Below are positions 1-9,197 of a DNA stretch of 64,000 nucleotides, piece after piece. How positions within the stretch are numbered: the stretch's first letter is position 1; each line of letters begins with the position of its first letter. The DNA is from Kluyvera intermedia (lineage in GTDB: Bacteria; Pseudomonadota; Gammaproteobacteria; Enterobacterales; Enterobacteriaceae), in the NCBI RefSeq assembly GCF_034424175.1, contig NZ_CP139986.1, forward strand, positions 4,668,809-4,732,808, written 5' to 3'. Position numbers and translations under genes: made by a program. Below the pieces are notes generated by a model. It had not been told where the DNA came from. It saw nothing but the letters and a program-made list of their open reading frames with translations, and did no database searches.

Positions 1-1070
1 AGAGCATTTCCCTGTTCTGCAACCTGTTGATAGTAAAGCTTCAATTCTTTCTGATTCTGAGCATAGCAGTCGCCAATCATGCTAATAGCGGAAACCCCCA
101 TGCCCAAAAGATCTGTGTCGCCCTGGGTGGTATAGCCCTGGAAGTTACGATGCAACACACCTTCACGCTGAGCCACCGCCAGTTCGTTATCCGGACGAGC
201 AAAGTGGTCCATGCCGATGAACTGATAGCCCGCGTCGGTCAGTGAAGCGATAGTTTCCTGTAGGATATCCAGCTTCTGCTGCGCCGAAGGCAGATCGTCA
301 TCTTTAATTTTACGCTGTGCGGCGAAAAGCGTCGGCAGGTGCGCGTAGTTAAATACGCTCAGGCGGTCAGGATTCAGCTCCGCAACACGTTTCAACGTAA
401 ACGCAAAGCTCTCAGGCGTCTGCTTTGGCAGGCCATAGATCAGGTCGATATTCGTCGAGGTGAAGCCAATTTCGCGGGCGCGATTAAGCAGTGCGAAGAT
501 GAACTCTTCATCCTGCTCGCGATTCACCAACCGTTGCACTTCTTTGTTGAAGTCCTGCACGCCCATACTGAGGCGATTAAAGCCTTCGCTACGCAGATGA
601 TCGATAACATCTAGCTCGATTTCACGCGGGTCGACTTCAATCGATATCTCGGCGTCTTCATCAAACTGAAAACTCTCGCGCAGCAGTGACATCAGACGAC
701 TAATTTGCGCTTTGTTGAGATAGGTTGGCGTACCGCCGCCCCAGTGCAACTGGCTGACGTGTCGTCCAGCAAACAACGGTGCGCGCTGCCGGATTTCCTG
801 TTCCAGGACGTCGAGGTATTGATCGGCTTTGTGCTGCTGACGAGTGACGATTTTATTGCAGCCACAGAAATAGCAAAGCTTGTGGCAGAACGGAATATGC
901 ACGTACAGCGACAAGGGGCGTTCAGGGTAACGCGCAACGGCGTTCAAGAATTCGGGTTCGCCAAAGGCGTCAGAAAATTCCAGTGCGGTGGGATACGAGG
1001 TATAGCGCGGCCCGGAATAGTTATATTTCTGGATCAGGGCCAGATCCCAGTCGATTAACTGCAAAGACAT
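1..1070 (-). CDS. hemN: Oxygen-independent coproporphyrinogen III oxidase (partial)
   Basis: Radical-SAM enzyme that decarboxylates coproporphyrinogen III to protoporphyrinogen IX in anaerobic haem synthesis; cytoplasmic. The reading frame starts at ATG 1070 and is open to the window edge, giving the first 356 or so residues of a protein of about 457. The 4Fe-4S motif CHKLCYFCGC is at residues 62-71, followed by the glycine-rich HWGGGTPTYL stretch and ISIEVDPRE, all as in E. coli HemN. An AAGGAG ribosome site lies just upstream. The C-terminal part lies beyond base 1. The identification is firm; the missing end is only a window effect. Confidence 0.97.
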   Translation of the reverse strand, partial: MSLQLIDWDLALIQKYNYSGPRYTSYPTALEFSDAFGEPEFLNAVARYPERPLSLYVHIPFCHKLCYFCGCNKIVTRQQHKADQYLDVLEQEIRQRAPLFAGRHVSQLHWGGGTPTYLNKAQISRLMSLLRESFQFDEDAEISIEVDPREIELDVIDHLRSEGFNRLSMGVQDFNKEVQRLVNREQDEEFIFALLNRAREIGFTSTNIDLIYGLPKQTPESFAFTLKRVAELNPDRLSVFNYAHLPTLFAAQRKIKDDDLPSAQQKLDILQETIASLTDAGYQFIGMDHFARPDNELAVAQREGVLHRNFQGYTTQGDTDLLGMGVSAISMIGDCYAQNQKELKLYYQQVAEQGNA

Positions 1071-1072
1071 GC

Positions 1073-1255
1073 TCACTCCTTCCGATGGTGTCGAGAACGA
1101 CGACGGCTTGCCGGCATCACCGTATTGCGGTGAAATTGCCGGTTGCGCAGCCATCTTTGACGCCGCGACAACCGTCGTAGTTTAACGAATAACCACACCA
1201 GATAACATATAACCAAAAGGGTTATAAGAAGGACTGGCAAGCCAATCGGGTGCAA
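1073..1255 (-). CDS. Possible small single-pass membrane protein between yihI and hemN
   Basis: Unrecognised 60-codon ORF filling the gap between yihI and hemN. It would start at TTG 1255, three bases after the yihI stop, and end two bases before the hemN ATG. Residues 5-24 or so form one hydrophobic segment, followed by a strongly basic tail rich in Arg and His. The hemN Shine-Dalgarno sequence lies in its last codons, so translational coupling is possible. Against it: the start codon is weak and its own ribosome site is poor and very close. It may be a real small protein, a remnant of a longer membrane protein, or chance. Confidence 0.3.
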   Translation of the reverse strand: MHPIGLPVLLITLLVICYLVWLFVKLRRLSRRQRWLRNRQFHRNTVMPASRRRSRHHRKE

Positions 1256-1258
1256 ACC

Positions 1259-1777
1259 TTAGTTTCCGCCTCTCAGCAGACGCATCATGTCTTCCTTGCC
1301 CTCTTCTTCCTCTTCCTCTTCTTCATCGTCATCATAAGAGAGGCCGAGTTTCTGCATCAGCTCGTCAATTCTATCCAGCTTGGCGTCAACCCACTTCTGC
1401 TCTTCAGCAGTCAGGATTTCGTCATTTTCCAGACGTTCAAGCAGCGCATCCAGGCGCTCATCACTCTCCAGCATATCCAGCTCAGCCTGCGGTGAAAGCA
1501 TAGGTTTCTCGCTCTTCGGTTTGTGCTGTTTAGCGACCGGAGCGTCAGTGACGCCCAGCGCGATCGGTTTTTTACTACCAATACGAGGGTCTTGCTGCTG
1601 CTTTTGTTTGTTCGAGCCGGATGCACCGTCAGAGCCAGACGCACGGCTGCCTGCCGCGTTACCACGGTGTTTTTTATCGGTTTTACGATCGCGAGCTTCC
1701 AGATTCAGTTCTTCGCGTGTTTTACGATGCTGTTTGCCCGGTGCTTTACTACGCGGTGCAGAGGTTGGTTTTTTCAT
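1259..1777 (-). CDS. yihI: Der GTPase-activating protein YihI
   Basis: 172 residues; E. coli YihI has 169. In E. coli this protein stimulates the GTPase Der (EngA) and so modulates 50S ribosome assembly. The N-terminal half is basic and low complexity (Lys, Arg, Ser, Gly, Gln). The C-terminal half is helical and very acidic, with an uninterrupted run of glutamates near residues 155-161. It starts at ATG 1777, downstream of the csrC terminator and in the same direction, and ends just ahead of the small ORF and hemN. The assignment rests on overall similarity and on conserved position between csrC and hemN. Confidence 0.93.
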   Translation of the reverse strand: MKKPTSAPRSKAPGKQHRKTREELNLEARDRKTDKKHRGNAAGSRASGSDGASGSNKQKQQQDPRIGSKKPIALGVTDAPVAKQHKPKSEKPMLSPQAELDMLESDERLDALLERLENDEILTAEEQKWVDAKLDRIDELMQKLGLSYDDDEEEEEEEEGKEDMMRLLRGGN

Positions 1778-1844
1778 GATGTCAGTCTTTAAGCCGTTTT
1801 ATTCAGTATAGAATTGAGCCGGAATCTAGCAGAAAGCAAACAAA

Positions 1845-2099
1845 GAAAAAAGGCGACAGAGTAATCTGTCGCCTTTTTTCCTGACTCACAACCCATTACG
1901 GGTTCTACATTCCATGTTGGCTTACAACGCGCCCTGTTTATCCGTTAGCTTTATAACAGTCCCTGTTATTGTTCCCTATCCCTGCGTAACGTCTCCAGAC
2001 GTTGGTCATCCTGACAAATTCCGTAGGTCTTCGCCTCCTGGCGTTCCTGACCCCTCATCCTGAGTCTAAATCCTTCTGGCGCCCTTGCCGATGGGTGCT
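1845..2099 (-). ncRNA. csrC: CsrC, CsrA-sequestering small RNA
   Basis: Regulatory RNA that binds and titrates the translational regulator CsrA. Read on the minus strand, the interval carries about a dozen GGA motifs, many as AGGA or GGGA in predicted loops, and includes the conserved stretches CTCAGGATGAGG and CGCCAGGAGGCGAAGAC known from E. coli csrC. It ends in a strong terminator (GGCGACAG/CTGTCGCC with a T run) at about 1845-1878. It lies between yihI and yihA as in E. coli. The 5' end near 2099 is inferred from a TAAAGT sequence resembling the E. coli -10 region and is approximate. Confidence 0.93.
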
Positions 2100-2368
2100 A
2101 CTTTACCGTGTTGCGTTAAACTAACAAGCAATGAAAAGAGTAAAAAGAGACAAATCAGAATATTACATATCTGTAAGGTTATGATTTTTATCATGTCGAC
2201 TATTTTTCAACCTGCGCTTTAACTTAGATTTCTCATAGTAACAATGGCGAATGTCTTACAAACGGGCAGCCATTGGCTTACAGCGAATGAGCGGTTGAGG
2301 AAAATCAGCCTTTTTCTACCGATCGGGTATAATCGCCTCCATATGCTGATTTAACGGAGATAACCGTT

Positions 2369-3004
2369 TTGACTAACCTGAACTACCAACAGACGCACTT
2401 TGTGACGAGTGCGCCTGATATTCGCCACTTACCGTCCGATACCGGAATCGAAGTGGCGTTTGCCGGCCGCTCTAATGCCGGGAAATCCAGCGCCCTGAAT
2501 ACGCTGACCAACCAGAAAGGCCTCGCACGTACCTCAAAAACGCCAGGACGTACGCAGCTTATCAACCTGTTCGAAGTCGTAGAAGGCAAGCGCCTGGTCG
2601 ACCTTCCAGGCTATGGCTTCGCACAAGTTCCAGAAGAGATGAAGATCAAATGGCAAAAGGCGCTGGGTGAATACCTGGAAAAACGTCTGTGCCTGAAAGG
2701 ATTAGTCATACTGATGGATATCCGTCATCCGCTGAAGGATCTCGACCAACAGATGATCGAGTGGGCGGTCGCCAGTGAAATCCAGGTTTTGGTACTGTTG
2801 ACTAAGGCAGATAAGCTGGCAAGCGGCGCACGTAAAGCGCAGTTAAACCAGGTGCGTGAGGCAGTTCTTGCCTTTAATGGGGATGTGCAGGTTGAAGCAT
2901 TTTCTTCACTGAAAAAGCTGGGCGTGGACAAACTTCGCCAGAAGCTCGATAGCTGGTATAACGAAATTCCACCGCAGGAAGAGCCAGAAATCGCCGAAGA
3001 GTAA
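2369..3004 (+). CDS. engB: Ribosome-biogenesis GTP-binding protein EngB (YihA/YsxC)
   Basis: Essential small GTPase of the TrmE-Era-EngA-EngB family that acts in late 50S subunit assembly. 211 residues, close to the E. coli length of 210. G1 motif GRSNAGKSS is at residues 33-41, the T/G switch region SKTPGRTQ at 56-63, G3 DLPG at 78-81 and G4 TKAD near residue 148. The start is TTG 2369, supported by a good ACGGAG site eight bases upstream and by the same non-ATG start in E. coli. It is divergent from csrC and convergent with Spot 42. Confidence 0.96.
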   Translation: MTNLNYQQTHFVTSAPDIRHLPSDTGIEVAFAGRSNAGKSSALNTLTNQKGLARTSKTPGRTQLINLFEVVEGKRLVDLPGYGFAQVPEEMKIKWQKALGEYLEKRLCLKGLVILMDIRHPLKDLDQQMIEWAVASEIQVLVLLTKADKLASGARKAQLNQVREAVLAFNGDVQVEAFSSLKKLGVDKLRQKLDSWYNEIPPQEEPEIAEE

Positions 3005-3118
3005 TTCCCGCCATAACCCCGGATAGCGGCGCCTGGCGCCCTGTTCCGGGCTCGATTTATCCCCTCGTCCGACCTAACACATATCAAATTGACTGATGCG
3101 AAAACTTTTCTTTCGCCC

Positions 3119-3229
3119 AATAAAAAACGCCCCAGTCATTACTGACTGGGGCGGCTAAAATATTCAGCCAAATCCGATTACGTGAAGTAAAAGGTCTGAA
3201 AGATAGAACATCTTACCTCTGTACCCTAC
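3119..3229 (-). ncRNA. spf: Spot 42 small RNA
   Basis: Hfq-dependent small RNA that mediates CRP-linked catabolite control in enterics. The minus strand reads GTAGGGTACAGAGGTAAGA at its 5' end and finishes with a terminator hairpin (CGCCCCAGTCA/TGACTGGGGCG and a T run) at about 3119-3150, essentially as in E. coli, where it is 109 nt long. It sits directly upstream of engB's 3' end and downstream of polA, as in E. coli. A TGTGA half-site for CRP occurs upstream near 3315. Confidence 0.96.
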
Positions 3230-3376
3230 GAGATTAACTCTACTCTTTTTTACAGTTCACAGAAAGCATTTTTTGTAGTTTTTTTTCATATATTACATAG
3301 CGAATTCTAATGTTCATCACAAAATTAGATAAGTTATGTTGCTTACTTACATAAACCAGAGTTATTAATCGAACAC

Positions 3377-6166
3377 TTAATGCGCTTGATCCCAGTTTTC
3401 ACCACTGCCCACTTCCACCAGCAATGGCACATCCAGTTGGGTGCTGTTTTCCATTAATTCATGCACCTTTTTCGTTACCGCATCCACATCATCTTTATGA
3501 ACTTCAAAGACTAATTCATCGTGTACCTGCATGATCATACGAACGCGCGGTTTTTCACCTTCTAACCAGCTATCGACGGCAATCATTGCCCGCTTGATAA
3601 CATCAGCAGCGGTACCCTGCATTGGGGCGTTAATCGCCGCACGCTCAGCACCAGCACGACGCGCGCCATTGCTGGATTTAATATCCGGCAGATACAAGCG
3701 ACGACCATCCAGCGTGGCAACAAAGCCCTGCTCTTTCGCCTGCGCACGGGTACGTTCCATGTAGTCCAGTACACCTGGATAGCGCTCAAAGTAGAGGTCC
3801 ATATACTTCTGCGCTTCTTTACGCGGAATGTTCAGCTGACGCGCCAGCCCAAATGCACTCATGCCGTAGATCAGACCAAAGTTGATTGCCTTTGCGCTAC
3901 GACGCTGTTCGCCGGTCACGCTCTCCAGCGGCATACCAAACACTTCGGCAGCGGTCGCACGGTGGATATCCTGACCTTCTGCAAACGCCTTCAGCAAGCC
4001 TTCATCGCGAGATAAATGCGCCATGATACGCAGTTCAATTTGCGAGTAGTCGGCAGAGACGATGACGTAATCTTCCGGCGCAATAAACGCCTGACGAATA
4101 CGGCGTCCTTCTTCGCTACGCACCGGAATATTTTGCAGGTTAGGATCGGTCGAAGAAAGGCGCCCGGTTGCCGTCACCGCCTGGTGATAGGAGGTGTGTA
4201 CGCGACCGGTCTTCGGGTTAATCATCAGCGGCAGTTTGTCGGTATAAGTCGACTTCAGCTTCGCCAGCCCGCGATATTCAAGGATCACTTTCGGCAGCGG
4301 ATAATCCAGCGCCAGCTCTTCCAGCACCTCTTCCGACGTAGACGGCGCGCCGCCCGGGGTTTTCTTCAGCGGCTTAATACCCTGCTTTTCAAACAAGATA
4401 GTTTGCAGCTGTTTTGGCGAAGCGAGGTTAAATTCTTCGCCTGCAATCTCGTAAGCTTTCTGCTCCAGTTCAACCAGACGTTTAGCGATTTCCTGCGAGT
4501 GCGCATGCAATACGGTCGGATTAATTTTCACACCGTTGCGTTCAATTCGTGACAGTACGGGCACCAGCGGCATTTCTATCTCATTGAAGATGCGTAGTGG
4601 CCCTTCCGTCTGCTGTAGCTTCGGCCACATTTTCAGATGCAGTTGCAGCGTGACATCGGCATCTTCCGCCGCGTAGCGCCCGGCTTCCTCCAGCGCAATC
4701 TGGTTAAAGGTCAGCTGGTTTTTGCCTTTCCCGGCAATCTCTTCAAAAGTGATGGTTTTATGCTTCAGCCAGCGGTCGGAGAGGCTGTCCATATCATGGC
4801 GTCCGGCCACGCTGTCCAGCGTGTAGGATTCCAGCATGGTATCAAAAGCAATGCCGCGCAGTTCGACGCCATAGTTAGCAAGAATGCCGCGATCGAATTT
4901 CAGGTTCTGACCTACCTTCAGCAGGCTATCGTCTTCTAGTAGCGGTTTAAGCAGCTCCAACACGCGTTCACGAGAGATCTGATCCGGCGCATCAAGATAG
5001 TCATGGGAAACCGGGACATAAGCGGCAACACCCGGTTCGGTGGCAAACGACAAGCCGACCATGTTAGCTGAGATATTATCAAGGCTATCCGTTTCCGTAT
5101 CGAAGGCGAACAATGGCGCATTTTTTAACTTGTCGATCCACGTCACCAAGGTTTCTTCATCAAGAATGGTAACGTAGTTTTCTGATGATAATACGGTTGC
5201 CAACTCTTCTTCAGGCTCAACGGTCGCGACAGCGGCTTTCGCCGGTTTTGCTGCCGGCTTGGCGCCTTTGGCCTGCATCCAGGTACCGGACTCAACATCA
5301 GTTATCCAGCGTTTGAATTCGTACTTCTTAAACAACTCCAGCAACTCATTCGCCGATGGAGGTGAAACAAGCAGCTGTTCGCATCCCAGTTCCAGCTCCA
5401 CGTCGGTTTTAATGGTGGCGAGTTTGTAGGAGAGATAGGCCAGATCTTTATTCTGCTCAAGCTTCGCCGCCATGGTTTTCGCGCCACGGAAGGTCAGCCC
5501 AGCAATTTTTTCAGGTTCACCATACAGCGTATCCAGACCACCTAAGCCTTGCAGCAGCGCTTGTGCCGTTTTCTCGCCAACACCCGGTACGCCTGGAATG
5601 TTATCCGAAGAGTCACCCATTAGCGCCAGGAAGTCGATGATCAACTCCGGCGGTACACCATATTTTGTGACCACTTCTTCAGGGCCGAGGATGGTATTGG
5701 TCATGGTGTTGATAAGCGTGATGCCCGGCGTCACCAGCTGCGCCATATCTTTGTCGCCGGTGCTAATCAGCACTGGGCGCCCCATTTTTTCCGCTTCACG
5801 TGCCAACGTCCCGATAACGTCGTCCGCTTCTACGCCCGCGACTGCCAGTAGCGGCAGTCCCATCGCTTTCACCATCGTATGCAGCGGCTCAATTTGCGCA
5901 CGCAGGTCGTCCGGCATCGGTGGGCGATGAGACTTGTAGTCTTCAAACAGTTCGTCACGGAAGGTTTTCCCCTTCGCATCAAAAACCACAACCGCGTGAG
6001 TCGGCTGATATTGCAGGATCAAGCTGCGCAGCATGTTCAACACACCATACATCGCGCCTGTCGGCTCGCCTGCACGGTTAGTTAGCGGTGGGAATGCGTG
6101 ATATGCCCGGTAGAGATAAGAGGAGCCATCAACGAGGATGAGAGGGTTTTCTGGGATCTGAACCAT
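3377..6166 (-). CDS. polA: DNA polymerase I
   Basis: Repair and Okazaki-fragment-processing polymerase of 929 residues (928 in E. coli). The N-terminal 5' nuclease domain (about 1-320) has the metal-binding series ILVDGSS, GVEADD and LMGDSSDNIPG. A 3'-5' exonuclease domain follows (about 330-520) with FAFDTETDSL. The polymerase domain (about 520-929) has VSADYSQIELR (motif A), the O-helix RRSAKAINFGLIYGMSAFGLA, and MQVHDELVFEV (motif C), so all catalytic acidic residues are present. It starts at ATG 6166 and is followed by Spot 42 in the same direction. Confidence 0.98.
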   Translation of the reverse strand: MVQIPENPLILVDGSSYLYRAYHAFPPLTNRAGEPTGAMYGVLNMLRSLILQYQPTHAVVVFDAKGKTFRDELFEDYKSHRPPMPDDLRAQIEPLHTMVKAMGLPLLAVAGVEADDVIGTLAREAEKMGRPVLISTGDKDMAQLVTPGITLINTMTNTILGPEEVVTKYGVPPELIIDFLALMGDSSDNIPGVPGVGEKTAQALLQGLGGLDTLYGEPEKIAGLTFRGAKTMAAKLEQNKDLAYLSYKLATIKTDVELELGCEQLLVSPPSANELLELFKKYEFKRWITDVESGTWMQAKGAKPAAKPAKAAVATVEPEEELATVLSSENYVTILDEETLVTWIDKLKNAPLFAFDTETDSLDNISANMVGLSFATEPGVAAYVPVSHDYLDAPDQISRERVLELLKPLLEDDSLLKVGQNLKFDRGILANYGVELRGIAFDTMLESYTLDSVAGRHDMDSLSDRWLKHKTITFEEIAGKGKNQLTFNQIALEEAGRYAAEDADVTLQLHLKMWPKLQQTEGPLRIFNEIEMPLVPVLSRIERNGVKINPTVLHAHSQEIAKRLVELEQKAYEIAGEEFNLASPKQLQTILFEKQGIKPLKKTPGGAPSTSEEVLEELALDYPLPKVILEYRGLAKLKSTYTDKLPLMINPKTGRVHTSYHQAVTATGRLSSTDPNLQNIPVRSEEGRRIRQAFIAPEDYVIVSADYSQIELRIMAHLSRDEGLLKAFAEGQDIHRATAAEVFGMPLESVTGEQRRSAKAINFGLIYGMSAFGLARQLNIPRKEAQKYMDLYFERYPGVLDYMERTRAQAKEQGFVATLDGRRLYLPDIKSSNGARRAGAERAAINAPMQGTAADVIKRAMIAVDSWLEGEKPRVRMIMQVHDELVFEVHKDDVDAVTKKVHELMENSTQLDVPLLVEVGSGENWDQAH

Positions 6167-6561
6167 AATTTCCGTGCCTGTTTATCAGATTATGGGTAAA
6201 GGATGCCACAGACAGCATGAAAACATGAGTTTTTCGCCAAAATAAGGCGAAAAGATTTAGAGATCTTCGCGATCGCGCGTAAAACAAAATGTGGATAACT
6301 TTGTGAATAATTTTATTTTAATAATAACAAAGCATCTTTAACACAGACTTAAATTTAAAATAATCCATTACTTTCAATTTGTTATAACAAGATCGAGCCA
6401 GTAAAATTCGATCTGATGATAATTCACACAATGTGGATAGACATGCTGGTTCTTTTTGTATTCCTCTAAGACCCATCATTTGGTGCGTTTTCTGGTAAAA
6501 TCAGTGCCTTGTGCCTTTTATATGGGCACTTTATATAACTAACTATCTGAATAAACATACT
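6167..6561. promoter_or_regulatory. AT-rich intergenic region with divergent polA and yihG promoters
   Basis: About 395 bases separate the divergent genes polA and yihG. The centre (6290-6430) is strongly AT-rich, with several TATAAT-like and TTATTT stretches. No ORF, tRNA or known small RNA is recognised. The region presumably contains the polA promoter on the minus strand and the yihG promoter on the plus strand, but exact elements were not assigned. Confidence 0.4.
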
Positions 6562-7470
6562 ATGTCGAGATTACTCGCGGCGATAACATTGCCCATAAGT
6601 ATCGCACTTACCATTTTGCTGACGATATTATGCTCCATACCCATCATACTTGCCGGGATCGTTAAGCTGATTTTTCCCATCCCGGTGATATGGCGTTCAG
6701 TCTCAGTATTTTGTAATTTCATGATGTACTGCTGGTGCTCTGGGCTGGCTGCTTTGCTGTACTTCAATCCCTGGCTCAAGTGGGACATTCAGGGGCTGGA
6801 AACGCTCAATAAAAAAAATTGGTACCTGCTTATCTGTAATCACCACAGCTGGGCGGATATCGTGGTGCTTTGTGTGATTTTCCGTAACCACATCCCGATG
6901 AATAAGTATTTTCTCAAGCAACAGTTGGCCTGGGTACCCTTTATGGGGCTGGCATGCTGGGCCTTAGATATGCCTTTTATGCGCCGCTATTCCCGGAGCT
7001 TTTTAATTCGCCATCCAGAGCATCGCGGTAAAGATGTTGAAACAACTCGCCGCTCCTGTGAGAAATTCCGCTCGCATCCAACAACCATCGTTAACTTTGT
7101 AGAAGGTTCACGCTTTACCCCTGAAAAATGCCAGCAAACCCGCTCACCGTATAAAAACCTGCTTCCGCCGAAAGCTGCGGGCATTGCCATGGCATTAAAC
7201 GTATTAGGCTCTCAGTTTGATAAGCTGCTCGATGTCACGCTGTGCTATCCGGAAAATGATAAGACGCCATTCTACGATATGCTCAGTGGGAAATTGACGC
7301 GCATCGTTGTTACCGTCAATTTACGACCGGTAGATCCTGAGCTATACGGGGATTATGTCGGTGATAAGAGTTTCAAGCGACGCTTTCAGCTATGGCTGAA
7401 TGCATTGTGGGAAGAGAAAGACAGGCAGATAGATGCCATCAAAGCAAAATACAAAAACGCCGGTCAGTGA
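6562..7470 (+). CDS. yihG: Probable 1-acyl-sn-glycerol-3-phosphate acyltransferase YihG
   Basis: Inner-membrane acyltransferase of the PlsC-like family. E. coli YihG is thought to affect the fatty acids placed at the sn-2 position of phospholipids. The sequence has an N-terminal hydrophobic segment (about 8-35), the NHHSWAD form of the HX4D catalytic motif (E. coli has NHRSWAD), and the substrate-binding motif FVEGSRFT. The frame is open upstream to GTG 6511; ATG 6562 was chosen because it matches an internal Met of the E. coli protein, and the start is uncertain. The stop codon lies inside the terminator hairpin shared with dsbA. The yihF gene that separates it from dsbA in E. coli is absent. 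Confidence 0.9.
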   Translation: MSRLLAAITLPISIALTILLTILCSIPIILAGIVKLIFPIPVIWRSVSVFCNFMMYCWCSGLAALLYFNPWLKWDIQGLETLNKKNWYLLICNHHSWADIVVLCVIFRNHIPMNKYFLKQQLAWVPFMGLACWALDMPFMRRYSRSFLIRHPEHRGKDVETTRRSCEKFRSHPTTIVNFVEGSRFTPEKCQQTRSPYKNLLPPKAAGIAMALNVLGSQFDKLLDVTLCYPENDKTPFYDMLSGKLTRIVVTVNLRPVDPELYGDYVGDKSFKRRFQLWLNALWEEKDRQIDAIKAKYKNAGQ

Positions 7471-7486
7471 CCGGCGTTTTCATTTT
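7454..7486. terminator. Bidirectional terminator between yihG and dsbA
   Basis: A perfect 13-bp inverted repeat (7454-7466 and 7468-7480, AAAACGCCGGTCA and its complement) with T-rich flanks on both strands can terminate the convergent genes yihG and dsbA. The yihG stop codon TGA (7468-7470) is the first triplet of its right arm, so the last yihG codons encode part of the stem. Confidence 0.85.
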
Positions 7487-8108
7487 ATTTCTTCTCAACA
7501 AGCTGTTTAACGGTATCAGCATACTGAGCGACAAAGACGTCCATATTGCTGGTGTCCATGCCCTGCGGGTTCAGCTGGTATTTACCATTAACGAACATGG
7601 CTGGAACGCCCTGCAGCTGAAGATCGGCTGCGGCTTTTTCCTGCTGAGCGACCATCGATTTCACCACGAAGCTATTCCATGCAGCATCGTAGTCTTCGCC
7701 TTTCACACCCGCGTTGATAAAGACAGTGCGGATGTCAGCAACGGTTTGAACGGTTTGCGTTTTCTGTACCGCTTCAAACATCGGTACAGTAACCTTGTCT
7801 TCCACGCCCAGCGCCATTGCTACGGCCCACGCTTGAGTCAGATCTTTGCCCAGAGGGCCCAGGAACTCAACGTGATATTTAGTCATTTTTACGCCTTCTG
7901 GAAGCTTTTTCTTCACGTTGTCAGAAACGTGCAAAACTTCCTCGAACTGATAGCAATGTGGGCAGTAGAAGGAGAAGAACTCCAGTACCTGCGGCTCACC
8001 TGCAACCGGCTTATCGATAGTAACGTATTGTTTGCCTTCGGTGATCTGAGCAGCAGATGCACTGAATGCCAGAATCATACCTGCCAGCGCAAGCCAAACC
8101 TTTTTCAT
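7485..8108 (-). CDS. dsbA: Periplasmic thiol:disulfide oxidoreductase DsbA
   Basis: Introduces disulfide bonds into exported proteins and is reoxidised by DsbB. 207 residues with a signal peptide that should be cleaved after ASA at residue 19. The active site CPHC is at residues 49-52 (30-33 of the mature protein) in the thioredoxin fold, and the cis-proline loop GVPAMFVNG lies near residue 170. It starts at ATG 8108 and lies 27 bases downstream of srkA in the same direction. In E. coli the srkA-dsbA pair is co-transcribed and responds to the Cpx envelope-stress system; no CpxR box was assigned here. Confidence 0.98.
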   Translation of the reverse strand: MKKVWLALAGMILAFSASAAQITEGKQYVTIDKPVAGEPQVLEFFSFYCPHCYQFEEVLHVSDNVKKKLPEGVKMTKYHVEFLGPLGKDLTQAWAVAMALGVEDKVTVPMFEAVQKTQTVQTVADIRTVFINAGVKGEDYDAAWNSFVVKSMVAQQEKAAADLQLQGVPAMFVNGKYQLNPQGMDTSNMDVFVAQYADTVKQLVEKK

Positions 8109-8135
8109 AACTCACTCTCTCCTGACTATGTCGAA

Positions 8136-9122
8136 TTAATACATTGGCGTTAGCTGTAGAGGGGGTTCTTGTAGAACCTTCACCTGCTCAATGAAAGTAG
8201 CAATCTGCCGATGCCAGAAATCTTCCCCGGTTAACCAGGGAAAATTTTTCGGAAATGCGGGGTCATCCCAGCGTCTGATGATCCAGGCCAGATAATAAAC
8301 CAACCGCATTGCACGTAAAGGCTCAATCAGCGCCAATTCATCTGAATCAAAGCTGCTGAATTCTTCATAAGCCTCTACGATCATTTCAAGTTGCATGCGT
8401 CTTTCGGCAAGAGAGCCGTTAAGTAGCATCCAGAGATCCTGTATAGCGGGACCGTTTCGCGCATCATCAAGATCGACAAACATGGGGCCATCACGCCAGA
8501 GAATATTCCCGGCATGGCAGTCACCGTGCAGACGCAGCGAATTAAAGCGCCCGTGCCACTGCCCCATTACCGCATCAATCAGATCATCTGTCGCTTTCAG
8601 GAAACGGTCTTTTAATCCAGCGGGGATCAGCGCCGAGTGTTCAAACACAGCACGAGGTTCAATAAGGTACTCTTTGACGCCGATATCCGGACGCGCTACG
8701 AAGCGTGATTTACGCCCGGTCTGATGCAGACGTCCTAGGTAGCGTCCCACCCACTCCATTTGATCCAGATTATCGGATTCAAACTGGCGGCCACCCACGC
8801 TTGGAAATACGGTGAAGTAAAAACCATCGTGAGTTAACAGGGTTTTATCGTTAAAGGCGAGGGGGGCGGCAACCGGCACATCATCCTGAACCAGCTCCAG
8901 CGCAAACTGATGCTCTTCAAGTATTTGTGCGGCTGACCAGCGTTCCGGACGATAGAACTTCACCACCATGCGGCGACGGTCTTCATCCTGGAACTGGTAC
9001 ACCCGGTTCTCATAACTATTTAGAGGTGTGAGACCAGAATCAACCCGGATACCCTGCTCAAACAGGGCATCAATAATGGTATCCGGGTGAAGAGTCTGGA
9101 ATGTGAAAGCCTTGTCGTTCAT
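8136..9122 (-). CDS. srkA: Stress response kinase A (YihE/RdoA)
   Basis: Cytoplasmic Ser/Thr kinase of the APH/choline-kinase-like fold that counters stress-induced death in E. coli. 328 residues, as in E. coli. The catalytic loop LHGDCHAGNILW (HGD...N) and the metal-binding DLDD motif (FVDLDDARNGP) lie near residues 200-220. The N-terminal lobe has VVKFYRPERW with the ATP-anchoring lysine. It is the first gene of the srkA-dsbA unit and starts at ATG 9122, downstream of yihD. Confidence 0.95.
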   Translation of the reverse strand: MNDKAFTFQTLHPDTIIDALFEQGIRVDSGLTPLNSYENRVYQFQDEDRRRMVVKFYRPERWSAAQILEEHQFALELVQDDVPVAAPLAFNDKTLLTHDGFYFTVFPSVGGRQFESDNLDQMEWVGRYLGRLHQTGRKSRFVARPDIGVKEYLIEPRAVFEHSALIPAGLKDRFLKATDDLIDAVMGQWHGRFNSLRLHGDCHAGNILWRDGPMFVDLDDARNGPAIQDLWMLLNGSLAERRMQLEMIVEAYEEFSSFDSDELALIEPLRAMRLVYYLAWIIRRWDDPAFPKNFPWLTGEDFWHRQIATFIEQVKVLQEPPLQLTPMY

Positions 9123-9197
9123 CCTGACATCCGATAACGATACGAATGAGTCAGGATATCATTTCGCAGCGGTTTGAGCGGCTCTGCTTACAACCTT

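Noticed and set aside
6511..6561. Upstream GTG start for yihG
   Set aside because: The extra 17 residues do not match the E. coli N-terminus well and no ribosome site was seen; ATG 6562 was preferred with reservation.
7392..8153. 253-codon ORF on the plus strand over dsbA
   Set aside because: Fully antisense to dsbA, whose signal peptide, CPHC site and length are intact.
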